Assembly (NCBI GenBank): GCA_020831765.1
Contig: JAFIFY010000008.1
Location: 1 to 48,630, forward strand
Origin: Phycisphaeraceae bacterium
GTDB lineage: Bacteria; Planctomycetota; Phycisphaerae; Phycisphaerales; Phycisphaeraceae
Length of the DNA: 48,630 nt
Direction of reading: 5' to 3'
Shown here: piece after piece, positions 41,101 through 48,630 of the stretch
Layout of the letters: each line of letters begins with the position of its first letter
Numbering within the stretch: position 1 is the stretch's first letter
The notes under the pieces: generated by a model
The model's input: the letters and a program-made list of their open reading frames with translations, nothing else
Databases searched by the model: none
What the model was told of the DNA's origin: nothing
Position numbers and translations under genes: made by a program

Positions 41101-44100
41101 TATCGCGTTCAGAACACCGATGCCCAGTCGGTGGCCACGGCGTTGGGCCAGTCGCTGGTGCGCGGCGGGCAGCAACCCGGCGGTCGCCGCGGCACTCCGG
41201 CAACACAGGCCGAAGGCCCGCGGATCACCGCCGAGCGTGCGGGCAACTCCATCGTTGTGCGGGGAACCGCGGGCGACCATGAAGCCGTGACGGAACTGCT
41301 GGCCGAGCTGGACGTCGCCCCGGGCGGTGATGATCCGGTTCACATCATCACGCTGCGGAGCGGTGAGGCCGAACAGGTCGCCAACGTGCTTCGCCGCGTA
41401 TTTGTCACCGGTGCACAGCGCCAGCCGCGCGGCGCACAAACCCGATCATCGGTAAGCATCGAGGCCGACCGGGGCAGCAATCTCCTGCTCGTCCGCGCCG
41501 ATGAGGAAACCACCGAACGCATCCGCGCCCTGGCGACGCAGCTTGATGTCGCCAGCGCCGGCGGAAGGCCCGGCCAGACGATCCTGACGCTGCGACACGC
41601 CCAGGCCGCCGCCGTCGCACCGGCGCTCAGTCAGGCGTTCACTCCGGCGCGCGGCGCTCAGGTCAGCCCCGAGAACCAGGTCAGCATCATCGCCGAGCCG
41701 GCTTCCAATTCGCTGATCGTCACGGCCAATGAGGCCAACCTTGAACGTGTCCGCGAGCTGCTTGCCCGCCTCGATACCGAAACCAGCGATGGCGCCCGAA
41801 CCGAGTATCTGGTTCTCCGCAACACTCAGGCCGTCGAGCTGGCCCGAACCTTGACCCGCGTCGCGGCCAACGTCGCCACGCCGGCGGTGCGCGGCCAACA
41901 GGTGCAGCGCGTCGTGGTCGAAGCCGATCCGACCAGCAACACCCTGGTGATGAGCGGTCCGGCGGCGGAGTTGGAACGTGTGTTGAACATGGCCCGTCAG
42001 ATTGATGAGGCGGGCGTGGATCGCGAGTCGTCGGTCTATCTGATTTCGCTCAAGAAGGGCGATGCCAATCGCACCGCGCAGATGATCCGCGATCTCTACA
42101 GCCAGCAGGTGGCCGTTGCGCGGCAGACCCGTCGCAGCATTGACCCTCTGGCCGTGACCGCCGACAGCCGCGCCAACGCCCTGGTCATTTCGACCACGGA
42201 GACCATGTTCGCCCAGGTCAAGGACTGGGTGGGCCAGGTGGAGGAGATGACGCGTCCGGTGGGCACGCCGCGCCTTATCCTGCTCGACCACGCCGAGCCC
42301 GGTGAGGTGCAACGTGCGGTGCAGGATCTCTTCGGCGCGCCCGGCCCGGCATCGCCGCAACGTCAGGAGCAGGATGACGGAAACGTCCAAGGCGCTGAAG
42401 GCCCACGAGGTCAGGCGGCGCGTGGGCAACCCGCCGGCGGCGGACGGGTGGATGTCTCCGTGCTCCAGCAGCAGCGGGCCCTGGTGGTCAGTTCCGACGA
42501 TGAGGATTACGAGACGATCATGAAGCTTGTCGAGCTTCTTGACCGCGCCGCCGAGGAGAAGCGATCGGTCCTTCGCGTCTTCCGCGTCGAGAACGCCTCC
42601 AACGCCCGTGTCGCCGAAGCCATCAACACCATGTACCGCGGCCAGCCGGTTCGCACCGGCGAAGAGCGGGTCAACATCACGCCACTGCCCCAGAGCAATG
42701 TGGTGGTGGTCTCCGCGCCGGAGCGCCGCATGGCCGAAGTCGCCGACCTGATCCGTCAGCTTGATTCGGTCGAGACCCGCCAGGGTGTGGCCTTCAAGAT
42801 TTACAACCTCGAACACGCCCAGCCGACGCGGGTGGTGCCCACGCTCAATCAGTTGCTCAACCCCGTCCGCCAGGCCCGGCCGGGCGAGCCGATCACCGTT
42901 CAGGCCGACGACCGCACGCGGTCGATCATCATCACCGCGCAGGAGACCGTCTTCGAGCAGATCGACCGCATCGTCCAGACGCTTGATCAGCCGGCGACCA
43001 CCGGCGCGACCGATGTGCTGATCATCACGCTCGAACATGCTGATGCCACCCGCCTCGCCGAGGTGCTCCAGGGCATGCTCCGGCCCAGTCCCGGGCAGGT
43101 GGTCACCGCCGAAGCCCTGGCGCTGCAGGAACAGATTCGTCGCCTGCGCATCCACCTTCGCGGGATCGATCCCGAAGGCGAGTTGCCCGAGCTTGACCTG
43201 ACCAAGCCCATCCGGATCAACGCCGATCCCGTGCAGCCAGGCCAGCAGGGCAGCAACCGTCTGATCGTGACCTCGACGCCGGGCAACCTGCGGGCGATGC
43301 AGTCGATTGTTTCGCTGCTTGATCAGGCGCCGGTGGCCGCCGATGTCGCGGTCAAGATCATGCCGCTGCGTCATGCCGATGCCGAGACGGTCCGCAATAC
43401 GCTTCGCGAGGTGTTCACCCAGGGCCGGCAGTTCGCCGGTCGCCCGCGCACCAGTGCCGAGGGCCGTGCTGAGCCCGAGGATGATGAAGGACGCGCGCTG
43501 GTCAATCCGCTCAATGTCTCCTCGGACCTTCGCACCAACACCGTTGTGATCTCCGGCCAGCCCGCTTCGGTCAGTCTCGCCGAGTCGATCGTGCGCGACC
43601 TGGACAAGGAGCATCCGAAGATGGTGACCGAGGTGCGGTTGTTCCCCCTGCGGCACGCCGATGTCAATCGCCTGATGCCGGTGCTTCGCGCGGTGTTCGC
43701 CGAGGGAACCGAAGTGCCCGGGATGGAAGGCGTGCGCACACAGGTCACCCGGCTTCGAAGCGTGTTGGCTGAAGAAAACGTGAACATGACCGAGATCGCC
43801 CGGACCCGGGCGGCGCTGACGATCCAGGGCGATCCGAGCAGCCAGGTTCTGGTCGTGGCCGCTCGCGCGGACATGATGCCCCTGATCGCCGATGTGATCA
43901 TGGCGATGGACATTCCCGGCTCAGCCGCGGGTGTGTATATCGTGACGCTCGAGCACGCCGATGCTTCGCGGCTCAAGCCGATCATCGATGGCCTCTATAC
44001 CGGTCCCGGCGCGGCGTTGCTTCGCCCGGAGGATCGGCCGACCATCTCCGTCGATACCCGGACCAACGCCCTGGTGATCGCTTCCAGCGGCCGGACCTTC

Positions 44101-47100
44101 GAGGTCATGAGCGCGCTGATCAAGCGGTTGGATGTCAAGCAGGCGGTGGATGTGCGCGATATCCGCGTGCTCTCGCTCAAGAACGCCGAGGCCGGGCCAC
44201 TGGCCGGTACGCTCCAGCAGATGATGGACACGCGTGTGCAGCGACAGGCCAACCTTGGAGCGGGCGATGCCGAGGCGATTCGGGTTTTCATCACGCCCGA
44301 TGTCCGAACCAATTCACTGCTGATCGCCGGTTCCAATGAGAGCTTTGAGTTGATCGAGAGCCTGGTCGAGCGGCTAGATGGCGCTGCCCCCGGTCTGATG
44401 GGCCAGGTTCAGGTGTTTCCGCTGACTCATGCCAACGCCGGCCCGCTGGCCGCTTCGATGACCACGCTGTTCAATCAGCGGTATGCCGCGGCCCCGGCAC
44501 CCGAAGTGCAGCGTCAGCGCCCGATCATCCTGGGTGATGTCCGCACCAACAGCCTGCTGGTGGTGGCCAATCAGGATGACACCGATGTCTTCCGCGGCCT
44601 GCTCGAACGGCTGGATGTGGAACTGACCGATCCGGCTGTTCTGCTGACTGTGATTCCGATGGAGCACAACGATGCGGGCATCGTCGGCCAGACGATCCAG
44701 CAGATTTTTCAGGCACGCCTCACGGCCATGACGCCGCAGGGCCAGCCGGTGAATCCGCAGGATCGTGTGGATGTGGCGTCCGATGCCCTGGCCAACGCCC
44801 TGATCGTCTCGGCCAGCCGTGAGAATCTGGCGATGATCCGAAGCCTGCTGGAGAAGGTCGATGTTCCGCCGCCCAGCGAGACGGGCATCGTCCGAATCTT
44901 CGCACTGCGGAACACCGATGTGACCCGCATGGCGACCATGCTCCAGAACCTGATCAGCCAGGGCCTCTACAAGCCCGGCCGCGCCGCGGTCACCAGCCCG
45001 GCGCTCCAGGCTCAGGAACGTGTGGCCATCACCACCGATATCCGCACCAATTCGCTGATCATCTCGGCCAGTCGCGAGAACGTGGCCGTGATCGAGGAGT
45101 TGATCAACCGGCTGGATGGTGCCGAGGCGGTCAGCATGGTGTCGGACCTGCGCGTGTTCGAACTGAAGCGCGCCGATGCCACGCGCATCGCTCCAACGCT
45201 CCAGCAGCTTTTCAACGCCAAACGCGCCGCCGAAGTGGAAGCCGGCGATTCGGGCCGATCCCTGGCGGCGACCTTCATCGCCGACCCACGAACCAACACG
45301 CTCCTCGTTGCCGGCAGCCGTGAGAGCTTCGCGGCGGTCGAGCGCCTGCTGGAGAATCTGGATGCCCCGGGCGCTGACCGTAACGCCATGTTCGCCGTGT
45401 TCACGCTTGAGAAGGGTACCGCCGGCGCCATTGCCCCGATGCTTCAACAGCTTTTCGACCGCCGGCCCGTGCGCCCGGGTGAGGAGCGCTATCCCTTCAC
45501 CGTGATCCCGGACCTGCGCACCAACATGCTGATCGTCGGCGGCACGCCCGAGGATATCGAGATGGCCACTTCCATCGTCCGTCGCATGGATGAGGCGTCC
45601 GAAACGACCCAGCCGATGCGCGTCTTCCCGCTCCAGCGCGCCGATGCGGCGCAGGTCTCCCAGAGCCTGCAGACGCTTATCTCCGGCCAGGGGCCCGGCG
45701 CGGTGGCGGGCGTGGCGGTCAGTGTCGATCAGCGGACCAACTCGCTGATCGTCACCGCCGGCGAGGCGGACATGGGCCGGTTGGGCGAGCTGATTGAAAA
45801 GCTGGATGTCGAAACGGTGCTCAACGTCACCGAAATCCGCATCTTCCCACTCAAGAACGCTCGATCGACCGAGCTTGCCCCCATCCTGCTCGAAGCGCTG
45901 ACCAACAAGCCCGCCGCGCTGCACGGCGCAAGCCCCAATCGCCAGACGCTCCTGCGCTTCATCAGCGACAGCCCGGAAGGCGAAAGGCTGATCAACAATG
46001 CCCTGCAGGAAGCGCTCCTGATCACGCCGGATCGGCGTTCGAACAGCCTGGTCGTCTCCGCGCCGATCGAGAGCATGCCGCTGCTGGAGCGCTTGATCGC
46101 GACACTGGATGCCGGTCATCCCCGCCGCGCTGATCTCCAGGTGTTCCAGTTGAGCAACGCCGATGCCGCCCAGATGGGTGAGCTGCTCTCGGATATGTTC
46201 CGCCTCCAGCAGGCCAATCAGGACGGTGCGCGAAGCATCCAGTACACCTTGATCGAACCATTGAAGGAAGGGCAACTGGAAATGCCGGGCGTCTCGGCCG
46301 TGCTGGGTACCGATGACCAGGCAGCGCTGACGGTGACGGTGGATGTTCGGACCAACAGCCTGATCGTCGGCGGCACGCGCGAGTACATCGAGCTGGCCGG
46401 TCGGGTGATCCGGCAGTTGGATGAAAGCCCGGCGCAGGAGCGCGTGACCCGGATCTACTACCCCCGTTACAGCCAGGCGCAGGCGATCGAGGCGGCGCTG
46501 AGAAGCTTCCTGGATCAGGAGCGGGCGCGGCTGACCCAGACGTTGGGCACCGATGCCATGGGCGCCGCGGTACGGCGGCTGGAGATGGAAGTGGCCGTGG
46601 TCGCCGAGCAGAACACTAATGCGCTGCTCATCTCGGCCAGCCCGCGGAATATCGAATCGGTCATGCAGATGATCAATGACCTTGATCGGGAGCAGCCTCA
46701 GGTGCTCATTCAGGTCATGCTCGCCGAAGTCACGCTGGACGATGAGCGGAACCTGGGCTTTGACTGGAACGTCAACAAGATGTTCGACGGCACCACCGTC
46801 CGCTTCGGCACCGACTTCGGCATTCAGAACGCCATCACCCAGCTTGGCGGTGCCAACGTGTCGGTGACCGGTGGCGATGCCAACTTCTTCCTCCAGGCAC
46901 TGCATTCAGCCGGCCGTGTGCAGGTGCTCTCGCGCCCGCAGATCACCGCCGCCGACAATCAGGTGGCGCGAATCACCGTCGGACAGCAGGTGCCGCTGAT
47001 CACCGCCAGCCGGGTCACCGACCTGGGCGATACGATCAACACGATCAGCTATGAGGATGTGAGCATTTCCCTCGAAGTCACGCCGCGAATCAACCCCGAT

Positions 47101-47736
47101 GGGCTGGTGACGCTTTCGGTGTCGCCGACGGTTCGCTCGCTCTCGACGTCGAGTGTTGAGGTCAGTTCCGGTGTCCGGGCTCCGATCATCAACAATCGCC
47201 AGGCCGAGACCACCGTCTCGGTGCAGGACGGCCACACCATCCTGATCGGCGGCCTGATCACCACCTCGGATGACAAGCAGGAATCGAAGGTTCCCCTGCT
47301 GGGTGACATACCCATCCTGGGCTACGCTTTCAGGCGAACCACCGATATCAAGGAGCGGCGCGAACTGCTGATCATCATGACGCCGTATGTGGTCCGCAAT
47401 CAGCAGGAGGCCGACCGCATGACCAATCGGCATCTCGAGCAGACCGGCCTGATCAAAGATATGAAGCGGGATGAGATTCAGGAGGAATTGTTCAGCCCGT
47501 TCCGCGGCACACCCGATCACGCGAGGCAGGGGCAAAACATGCCGCTGATTCCGCAGGATCGTCGTCGGGACAACGGCATGCGGAATCACGGCGAGCCCGC
47601 GCCGGTACCGCCCTTGCGCTCCGGCGCTCCTGAGTCCGGTCGGGAAAACTCATTGGGGCCGCTGGTGCCCGCGTGGCGTGGCGGGGCCAATCCGGTGGAC
47701 TCGGACATGCCGCTGGTGCCGCCTTCAAGGCGATGA
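35140..47736 (+). CDS. gspD: Giant T2SS secretin GspD with about 43 N1-like domains
   Basis: This encodes 4198 residues; usual GspD has 600-750. The ATG at 35140 has GAGGA 7 bases upstream. Order: signal peptide (1-29, ending SAALA); low-complexity Pro/Ala part; Arg/Glu/Ala-rich helix (about 65-115); N0-like domain with ITFRFQFEGMPYNEVVRRFA (about 125-205); then residues about 221-3854 in tandem units of about 85 residues, each a secretin N1-type domain. A unit has a strand like RVFPLKNADA, a helix, a variable Pro/Gly/Gln-rich loop, a strand like VTADVRTNSLIVSA and a helix ending in LD. The C-terminal secretin barrel (about 3855-4087) is standard: VLIQVMLAEVTLDD, VQVLSRPQI, VGQQVPLIT, LEVTPRIN, GGLITT and VPLLGDIPILGYAFR. 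A Pro-rich tail of 111 residues ends it. The protein should form the outer-membrane channel, with an immensely extended periplasmic part. Confidence 0.95.
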   Translation: MTPPTRFNPLLATVIFCAGFGLPSAALAEGESAPPAPAPASAEAPQQPASDQQENGSSNNDEAQQRERAEREAREAAEARARREAEEREKAEREARAAEEARAAEEARAREAANQKKDPEITFRFQFEGMPYNEVVRRFARAADKPLIGDLNIQGEMTFFDAEPYNYGEALDTLNIFLGMRGYQLVEVGRYLRLSPLGELGNLPKPILRGEVPTDDLRPGQLVTVVLPLQHMEGTEAARVVLPMVSAVGNIAPLGRGRAVVITDTVASINRIRQMLALIDLDALADQRVATIRLQHASAQSVSQIIDRTLGRPVVIGPPPRQGARAPTAPAVFSSFDERANIVVLRGSTETVAMAEQLVTQLDQPQTDDLSATLRIFNLTNARADDVVATANQVFGPTGRGQPAGPRIVADNNSNRVIASGSSDQLEAVERVVKQMDEGAQVAAGTRVLRLNHGQADQMARIAQNSLSRRDARGRPIATVNIVPDASTNTLVITGPSADVEQAVALISQLDTQDLQEAREVRVIPVKAGDVNILARSLRNVLARPPAPGQRGPSHSATIEADPATSTLLIAAPPSDWPAIEKVLADFDAAIPEGMARAGEDPVNRVVTLKHGQADNMARMVQNALSRRDARGRPMPTANILADATTNTLVITGAPIDVDRAVELIGQLDTQDLQEGREVRVIPVKAGDVNTLARSLRSVLARPPVPGQRGPTHTATVEPDPATRTLLIAAPPAEWPAIEKILADLGDAIPEELTHTWEPPVSRVIPLKHAQAEQITPQLISIFADPRNPRIPRGRPGAGQSPPVVISANTRSNTILVSASPLDQEEIAQVVAMLDTEADSARETTVLVQLENAAAAEVANALRATLPPVPRGQQQSVVIQPDPRSNTILLRGPIEERMQLQELIATLDKTTERGSGELRTVALRHATAEPVAATLNQIFANPRAPRTVRGDPRTAQTVPVVITANARNNTLVISASSEDQQAIAEVIASVDVPVDDEGDSVVIVQLEAAQAEEVAAAIRATLPPVPRGQAPDILVQAESRSNTLLVRAPAEQRAKVEELISRLDKTTRDNARETRLIRLRHASANALAQMLSGLYAGQTPTVRGRPQPGASATSVTIAAAPGDSTLVVEAPRAMMEEIAQLVASLDVEGGAGQVLVRSYSIGEADAGQLARSLNNLFATPRGQQPRPGEVQPRFEADVATNQLIVAASAEQFTRIEETIEKIDSARAIDSQTRTFPLRFANAEEVLPLFREMLDAQDAAPRGRRPQQATREQPVRVAALAQANSLVVQGSPSTLALAEALLETIDTPEAVDTMTVQVVQLTNAQAPSLAEAINALLASRTAPARPGARPGQPGAAANRVTVTAEANSNSLLVRGPLAEVPEVISMIRRLDQQSSSSMVELRTFPLKNSDARELATNFSRLFTDIIRQRTQANRNLTPPPFAISADVRTNSLVVSTTAAHFALVKQLIDELDAAPDTPSQEVRFFTLANADPFDVAFKLNGLFAARRAGERPQIEADSFTNTLTVIARGEDIAQIEPVINQLDDAAVHSARQVRVIKMDRVRADHMAELLERIYPQVGDSRIIVTPDDRTPATPQRVPGGIFQSPSQADDEDATQSLDVEPGQTPDEAPEDGDKSAGPTSTDDQRIQDEATAEGRTQQPDPDAVSVAVDRTANALIVAANRRQIETIERLIRDLSLGETSAESDFRIFRVRHADPNTVARTLTSLFNVRTLVAERQAEQERQQPQRGQQQQQRAPVPPPVITAVAEVRTQSVIVRAKPVDMEIVAQLIDELDRVPTVTSEVRVFKLKNAAADDVARNLRELFANAAVARTDGEATEREGRARADQRRVEEIGQLLDLQPLGRGETGTSIRISGNRNTNSVVVAAPAEVMGVVGDIIAELDQSGGQASETVVRLFPLNHAEVGATVGSLRELLVAGRPRTAQIPAPVITGDETGRQILASGTAEQLDQIADLIQKLDASQEGDPILVRVYRVQNTDAQSVATALGQSLVRGGQQPGGRRGTPATQAEGPRITAERAGNSIVVRGTAGDHEAVTELLAELDVAPGGDDPVHIITLRSGEAEQVANVLRRVFVTGAQRQPRGAQTRSSVSIEADRGSNLLLVRADEETTERIRALATQLDVASAGGRPGQTILTLRHAQAAAVAPALSQAFTPARGAQVSPENQVSIIAEPASNSLIVTANEANLERVRELLARLDTETSDGARTEYLVLRNTQAVELARTLTRVAANVATPAVRGQQVQRVVVEADPTSNTLVMSGPAAELERVLNMARQIDEAGVDRESSVYLISLKKGDANRTAQMIRDLYSQQVAVARQTRRSIDPLAVTADSRANALVISTTETMFAQVKDWVGQVEEMTRPVGTPRLILLDHAEPGEVQRAVQDLFGAPGPASPQRQEQDDGNVQGAEGPRGQAARGQPAGGGRVDVSVLQQQRALVVSSDDEDYETIMKLVELLDRAAEEKRSVLRVFRVENASNARVAEAINTMYRGQPVRTGEERVNITPLPQSNVVVVSAPERRMAEVADLIRQLDSVETRQGVAFKIYNLEHAQPTRVVPTLNQLLNPVRQARPGEPITVQADDRTRSIIITAQETVFEQIDRIVQTLDQPATTGATDVLIITLEHADATRLAEVLQGMLRPSPGQVVTAEALALQEQIRRLRIHLRGIDPEGELPELDLTKPIRINADPVQPGQQGSNRLIVTSTPGNLRAMQSIVSLLDQAPVAADVAVKIMPLRHADAETVRNTLREVFTQGRQFAGRPRTSAEGRAEPEDDEGRALVNPLNVSSDLRTNTVVISGQPASVSLAESIVRDLDKEHPKMVTEVRLFPLRHADVNRLMPVLRAVFAEGTEVPGMEGVRTQVTRLRSVLAEENVNMTEIARTRAALTIQGDPSSQVLVVAARADMMPLIADVIMAMDIPGSAAGVYIVTLEHADASRLKPIIDGLYTGPGAALLRPEDRPTISVDTRTNALVIASSGRTFEVMSALIKRLDVKQAVDVRDIRVLSLKNAEAGPLAGTLQQMMDTRVQRQANLGAGDAEAIRVFITPDVRTNSLLIAGSNESFELIESLVERLDGAAPGLMGQVQVFPLTHANAGPLAASMTTLFNQRYAAAPAPEVQRQRPIILGDVRTNSLLVVANQDDTDVFRGLLERLDVELTDPAVLLTVIPMEHNDAGIVGQTIQQIFQARLTAMTPQGQPVNPQDRVDVASDALANALIVSASRENLAMIRSLLEKVDVPPPSETGIVRIFALRNTDVTRMATMLQNLISQGLYKPGRAAVTSPALQAQERVAITTDIRTNSLIISASRENVAVIEELINRLDGAEAVSMVSDLRVFELKRADATRIAPTLQQLFNAKRAAEVEAGDSGRSLAATFIADPRTNTLLVAGSRESFAAVERLLENLDAPGADRNAMFAVFTLEKGTAGAIAPMLQQLFDRRPVRPGEERYPFTVIPDLRTNMLIVGGTPEDIEMATSIVRRMDEASETTQPMRVFPLQRADAAQVSQSLQTLISGQGPGAVAGVAVSVDQRTNSLIVTAGEADMGRLGELIEKLDVETVLNVTEIRIFPLKNARSTELAPILLEALTNKPAALHGASPNRQTLLRFISDSPEGERLINNALQEALLITPDRRSNSLVVSAPIESMPLLERLIATLDAGHPRRADLQVFQLSNADAAQMGELLSDMFRLQQANQDGARSIQYTLIEPLKEGQLEMPGVSAVLGTDDQAALTVTVDVRTNSLIVGGTREYIELAGRVIRQLDESPAQERVTRIYYPRYSQAQAIEAALRSFLDQERARLTQTLGTDAMGAAVRRLEMEVAVVAEQNTNALLISASPRNIESVMQMINDLDREQPQVLIQVMLAEVTLDDERNLGFDWNVNKMFDGTTVRFGTDFGIQNAITQLGGANVSVTGGDANFFLQALHSAGRVQVLSRPQITAADNQVARITVGQQVPLITASRVTDLGDTINTISYEDVSISLEVTPRINPDGLVTLSVSPTVRSLSTSSVEVSSGVRAPIINNRQAETTVSVQDGHTILIGGLITTSDDKQESKVPLLGDIPILGYAFRRTTDIKERRELLIIMTPYVVRNQQEADRMTNRHLEQTGLIKDMKRDEIQEELFSPFRGTPDHARQGQNMPLIPQDRRRDNGMRNHGEPAPVPPLRSGAPESGRENSLGPLVPAWRGGANPVDSDMPLVPPSRR
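36475..37422 (+). repeat. 474-bp exact-period tandem duplication of two domains
   Basis: Bases 36475-36948 (units 4 and 5) and 36949-37422 (units 6 and 7) are in perfect register over 474 bases and encode closely similar proteins (for example SRRDARGRP, NTLVITG, REVRVIPVKAGDVN and WPAIEK in both). This is the most recent duplication in the array. Confidence 0.9.
37423..38358 (+). repeat. 468-bp exact-period tandem duplication of two domains
   Basis: Bases 37423-37890 (units 8 and 9) and 37891-38358 (units 10 and 11) have the same length and share segments such as RATLPPVPRGQ and LDKTT at equal positions. They are more diverged than the 474-bp pair and lie directly next to it. Confidence 0.85.
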
Positions 47737-47956
47737 TGGGGCCGGGCGCGCGTGCGGGAAAGTACAATAGCCGGAGGTCGGGCCGCCATTGGCCTGCCCC
47801 GGCTGGCGGATGTTCACGCGGCCGGAGTGCGGCGAAGGTCGTCGTGCGGCCGGGCGATTGGTAACCGGGCCGATCGCTGGATTGTGCCGCGCCGATGTCC
47901 GAGTGGCCAAGGGATGGGGTAGGGGATGGGCCATCATGCCCAGGAGTTTGTCAGAG
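47737..47956 (+). promoter_or_regulatory. gspD-lipoprotein spacer with -10-like box
   Basis: No gene is seen in these 220 bases. TACAAT at 47763-47768 matches the -10 consensus at 5 of 6 positions, but the -35 region is GC-rich and not consensus. A leader of about 180 bases would follow. No terminator is evident after gspD, so the lipoprotein gene may also be reached by read-through. Confidence 0.3.
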
Positions 47957-48484
47957 ATGCCTCAACGTCTGATCGCGGTTTTCATCACCTGCCTGATTGC
48001 GACCGGCTGCAACACGACCGGGCTCGGCACGATTCGTGATCCGGCGACGGGCGCCACCTATCGCGTCGCCACCGCCTATCAGCCGGTCGTGGGTGCTTAT
48101 CTGATGGCATCGTCCGTGACGGTGCGTGATCCGGGCGATGGCTCGGAGCACGCCGCCGTGGCGATGTTCTTCCGCCAGTCGGGTCATCCCCAGTCCGTGG
48201 CGTTGCGCGGCGGTGAAGTCCGCATCGCGCTCTATGACGGCGATCCCCCACCGGATCAACCCATTCTCGAGACCCGTCCGGCCAAGCACTGGGTGATGAA
48301 CTTCGAGCACCTTCAGGAACTCGGCTCGGCATCGCAGTTCGGATGGATGTACCAGACGCGCCTGCCCCTGGATAACATCCCGCTGACCTCGCCCCGAGTC
48401 AGCATCCTGGCCGTCTACTGGCCGCCGGACCCCGATGCCCCGCCCCTGATCACCTCGCCGGTGATCATCAACCGACGCTATTGA
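47957..48484 (+). CDS. Predicted lipoprotein downstream of gspD
   Basis: This encodes 175 residues from the ATG at 47957, which has AGGAG 10 bases upstream; an ATG at 47936 would add seven residues. The N-terminus is a short basic segment and a hydrophobic helix ending in IATGC, a lipobox-like site, so lipidation at about Cys 18 is expected. The mature part is beta-rich, with a central charged segment and a C-terminal RVSILAVYWPPD strand; no known domain is recognised. Its place directly after the secretin gene, on the same strand, makes it a candidate pilotin or accessory lipoprotein for GspD assembly, but this rests on position only. Confidence 0.75.
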   Translation: MPQRLIAVFITCLIATGCNTTGLGTIRDPATGATYRVATAYQPVVGAYLMASSVTVRDPGDGSEHAAVAMFFRQSGHPQSVALRGGEVRIALYDGDPPPDQPILETRPAKHWVMNFEHLQELGSASQFGWMYQTRLPLDNIPLTSPRVSILAVYWPPDPDAPPLITSPVIINRRY

Positions 48485-48627
48485 TCGGGCCCAGGGCGAA
48501 CGCATGTAGGCCCGGCGCATAAAAGGACTTGATAGTCGTTTGCGCTCCCCGGGCGCATCGGCTACACCTCACCTCAGTTACACGCGTGGCCACGCAGCAA
48601 TACCGCGAACCGACAAAGGAGCGCATC
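48485..48627 (+). other. Right-edge upstream region
   Basis: This holds a small hairpin (TGCGC at 48541-48545 with GCGCA at 48553-48557). No clear promoter is recognised. Confidence 0.3.
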
Positions 48628-48630
48628 ATG
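48615..48630 (+). CDS. Start of a truncated gene at the window edge
   Basis: AAAGGAG (48615-48621) is followed after 6 bases by ATG (48628-48630), the last three bases of the window. The ribosome binding site is near perfect, so a gene very probably begins here; its product cannot be seen. Confidence 0.6.

Larger units (their letters stand above)
35800..46701 (+). repeat. Tandem array of about 43 N1-like domain units in gspD
   Basis: By reading the translation I delimit about 43 consecutive units averaging 85 codons, with no unrelated globular domain between them. Most units are strongly diverged, but nearly all keep the TNSLIV-type strand and the terminal LD. The variable loop expands in some units: an acidic insert of about 75 residues in unit 18 (about 39905-40125), Gln-rich in unit 19, and long helical inserts in units 30 and 32. 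The count may be off by one or two. Confidence 0.9.

Noticed and set aside
35800-46701. CRISPR-like or satellite repeat array
   Set aside because: The repeats keep a reading frame, vary in sequence and length, and encode a known protein fold.
41446-46905. Very long open frames on the minus strand inside gspD
   Set aside because: They are antisense shadows of a GC-rich coding frame, with no ribosome binding sites and no recognisable domains.
35140-47736. Giant gspD as an assembly or gene-fusion artefact
   Set aside because: The frame is open over 12.6 kb, the units are mostly well diverged from one another, and a proper signal peptide and secretin barrel occur once each at the two ends. A collapsed or chained repeat assembly would show near-identical units.

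Overview
The window looks like chromosomal DNA from a planctomycete, most likely of the Phycisphaerae. This is inferred from protein types, not from a database match. The DNA is GC-rich. It encodes two proteins with C-terminal PEP-CTERM sorting signals, one of which also has a dockerin-like calcium motif, plus FG-GAP and EF-hand secreted proteins. A complete-looking type II secretion (T2SS) locus is present, with pseudopilins G to K but an inner-membrane platform built from PilM/PilN/PilO/PilP-like parts.

Layout: 187-747 (-) is a small lipoprotein. 748-2158 is a long stretch without a convincing gene; it holds a decayed copy of the 5' end of the gene at 3490, one good sigma70-like promoter and a hairpin-rich leader. 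2159-3061 is a PEP-CTERM protein followed by an intrinsic terminator. 3490-4491 is a two-TM, coiled-coil/TPR-like membrane protein. 4513-6951 (-) is a PhoB/PhoR-like two-component pair. 7345-10789 is a glycan group (fucosyltransferase-like protein, FkbM methyltransferase, GT4 glycosyltransferase). 11025-13810 carries nicotinate phosphoribosyltransferase, a cyclophilin-type isomerase and a STAS protein. 13811-14267 holds a candidate promoter-to-terminator small RNA. 14268-17611 (-) is a translationally coupled pair, an FG-GAP protein and an HtrA-like protease without PDZ. 17786-19039 (-) is a CAP-domain protein with dockerin-like and PEP-CTERM elements. 19270-21562 is rpoZ, coaC and a second GT4 glycosyltransferase. 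21657-24375 (-) carries a two-domain fasciclin protein and an EF-hand protein.

24930-47736 is the T2SS locus: gspE, gspF, gspG, gspH, gspI, gspJ, gspK, a PilM-PilN fusion (GspL role), a GspM/PilO protein fused through a polyproline linker to a GspC/PilP-like domain, and gspD. GspD is extraordinary. It is one uninterrupted frame of about 4198 residues, with an N0-like domain, about 43 tandem N1-like domains (my count), a normal C-terminal secretin barrel and a 111-residue tail. Ordinary GspD has three such N1/N2/N3 domains. If the domains stack as rings, the periplasmic vestibule would be on the order of 100 nm long. Two exact-period tandem blocks (474 bp and 468 bp, each encoding two domains) show that the array has grown by two-domain duplication. 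A lipoprotein directly downstream is a candidate accessory or pilotin. The last three bases of the window are the start codon of a further gene preceded by a strong ribosome binding site.

No tRNA, rRNA, CRISPR array or insertion sequence was seen.
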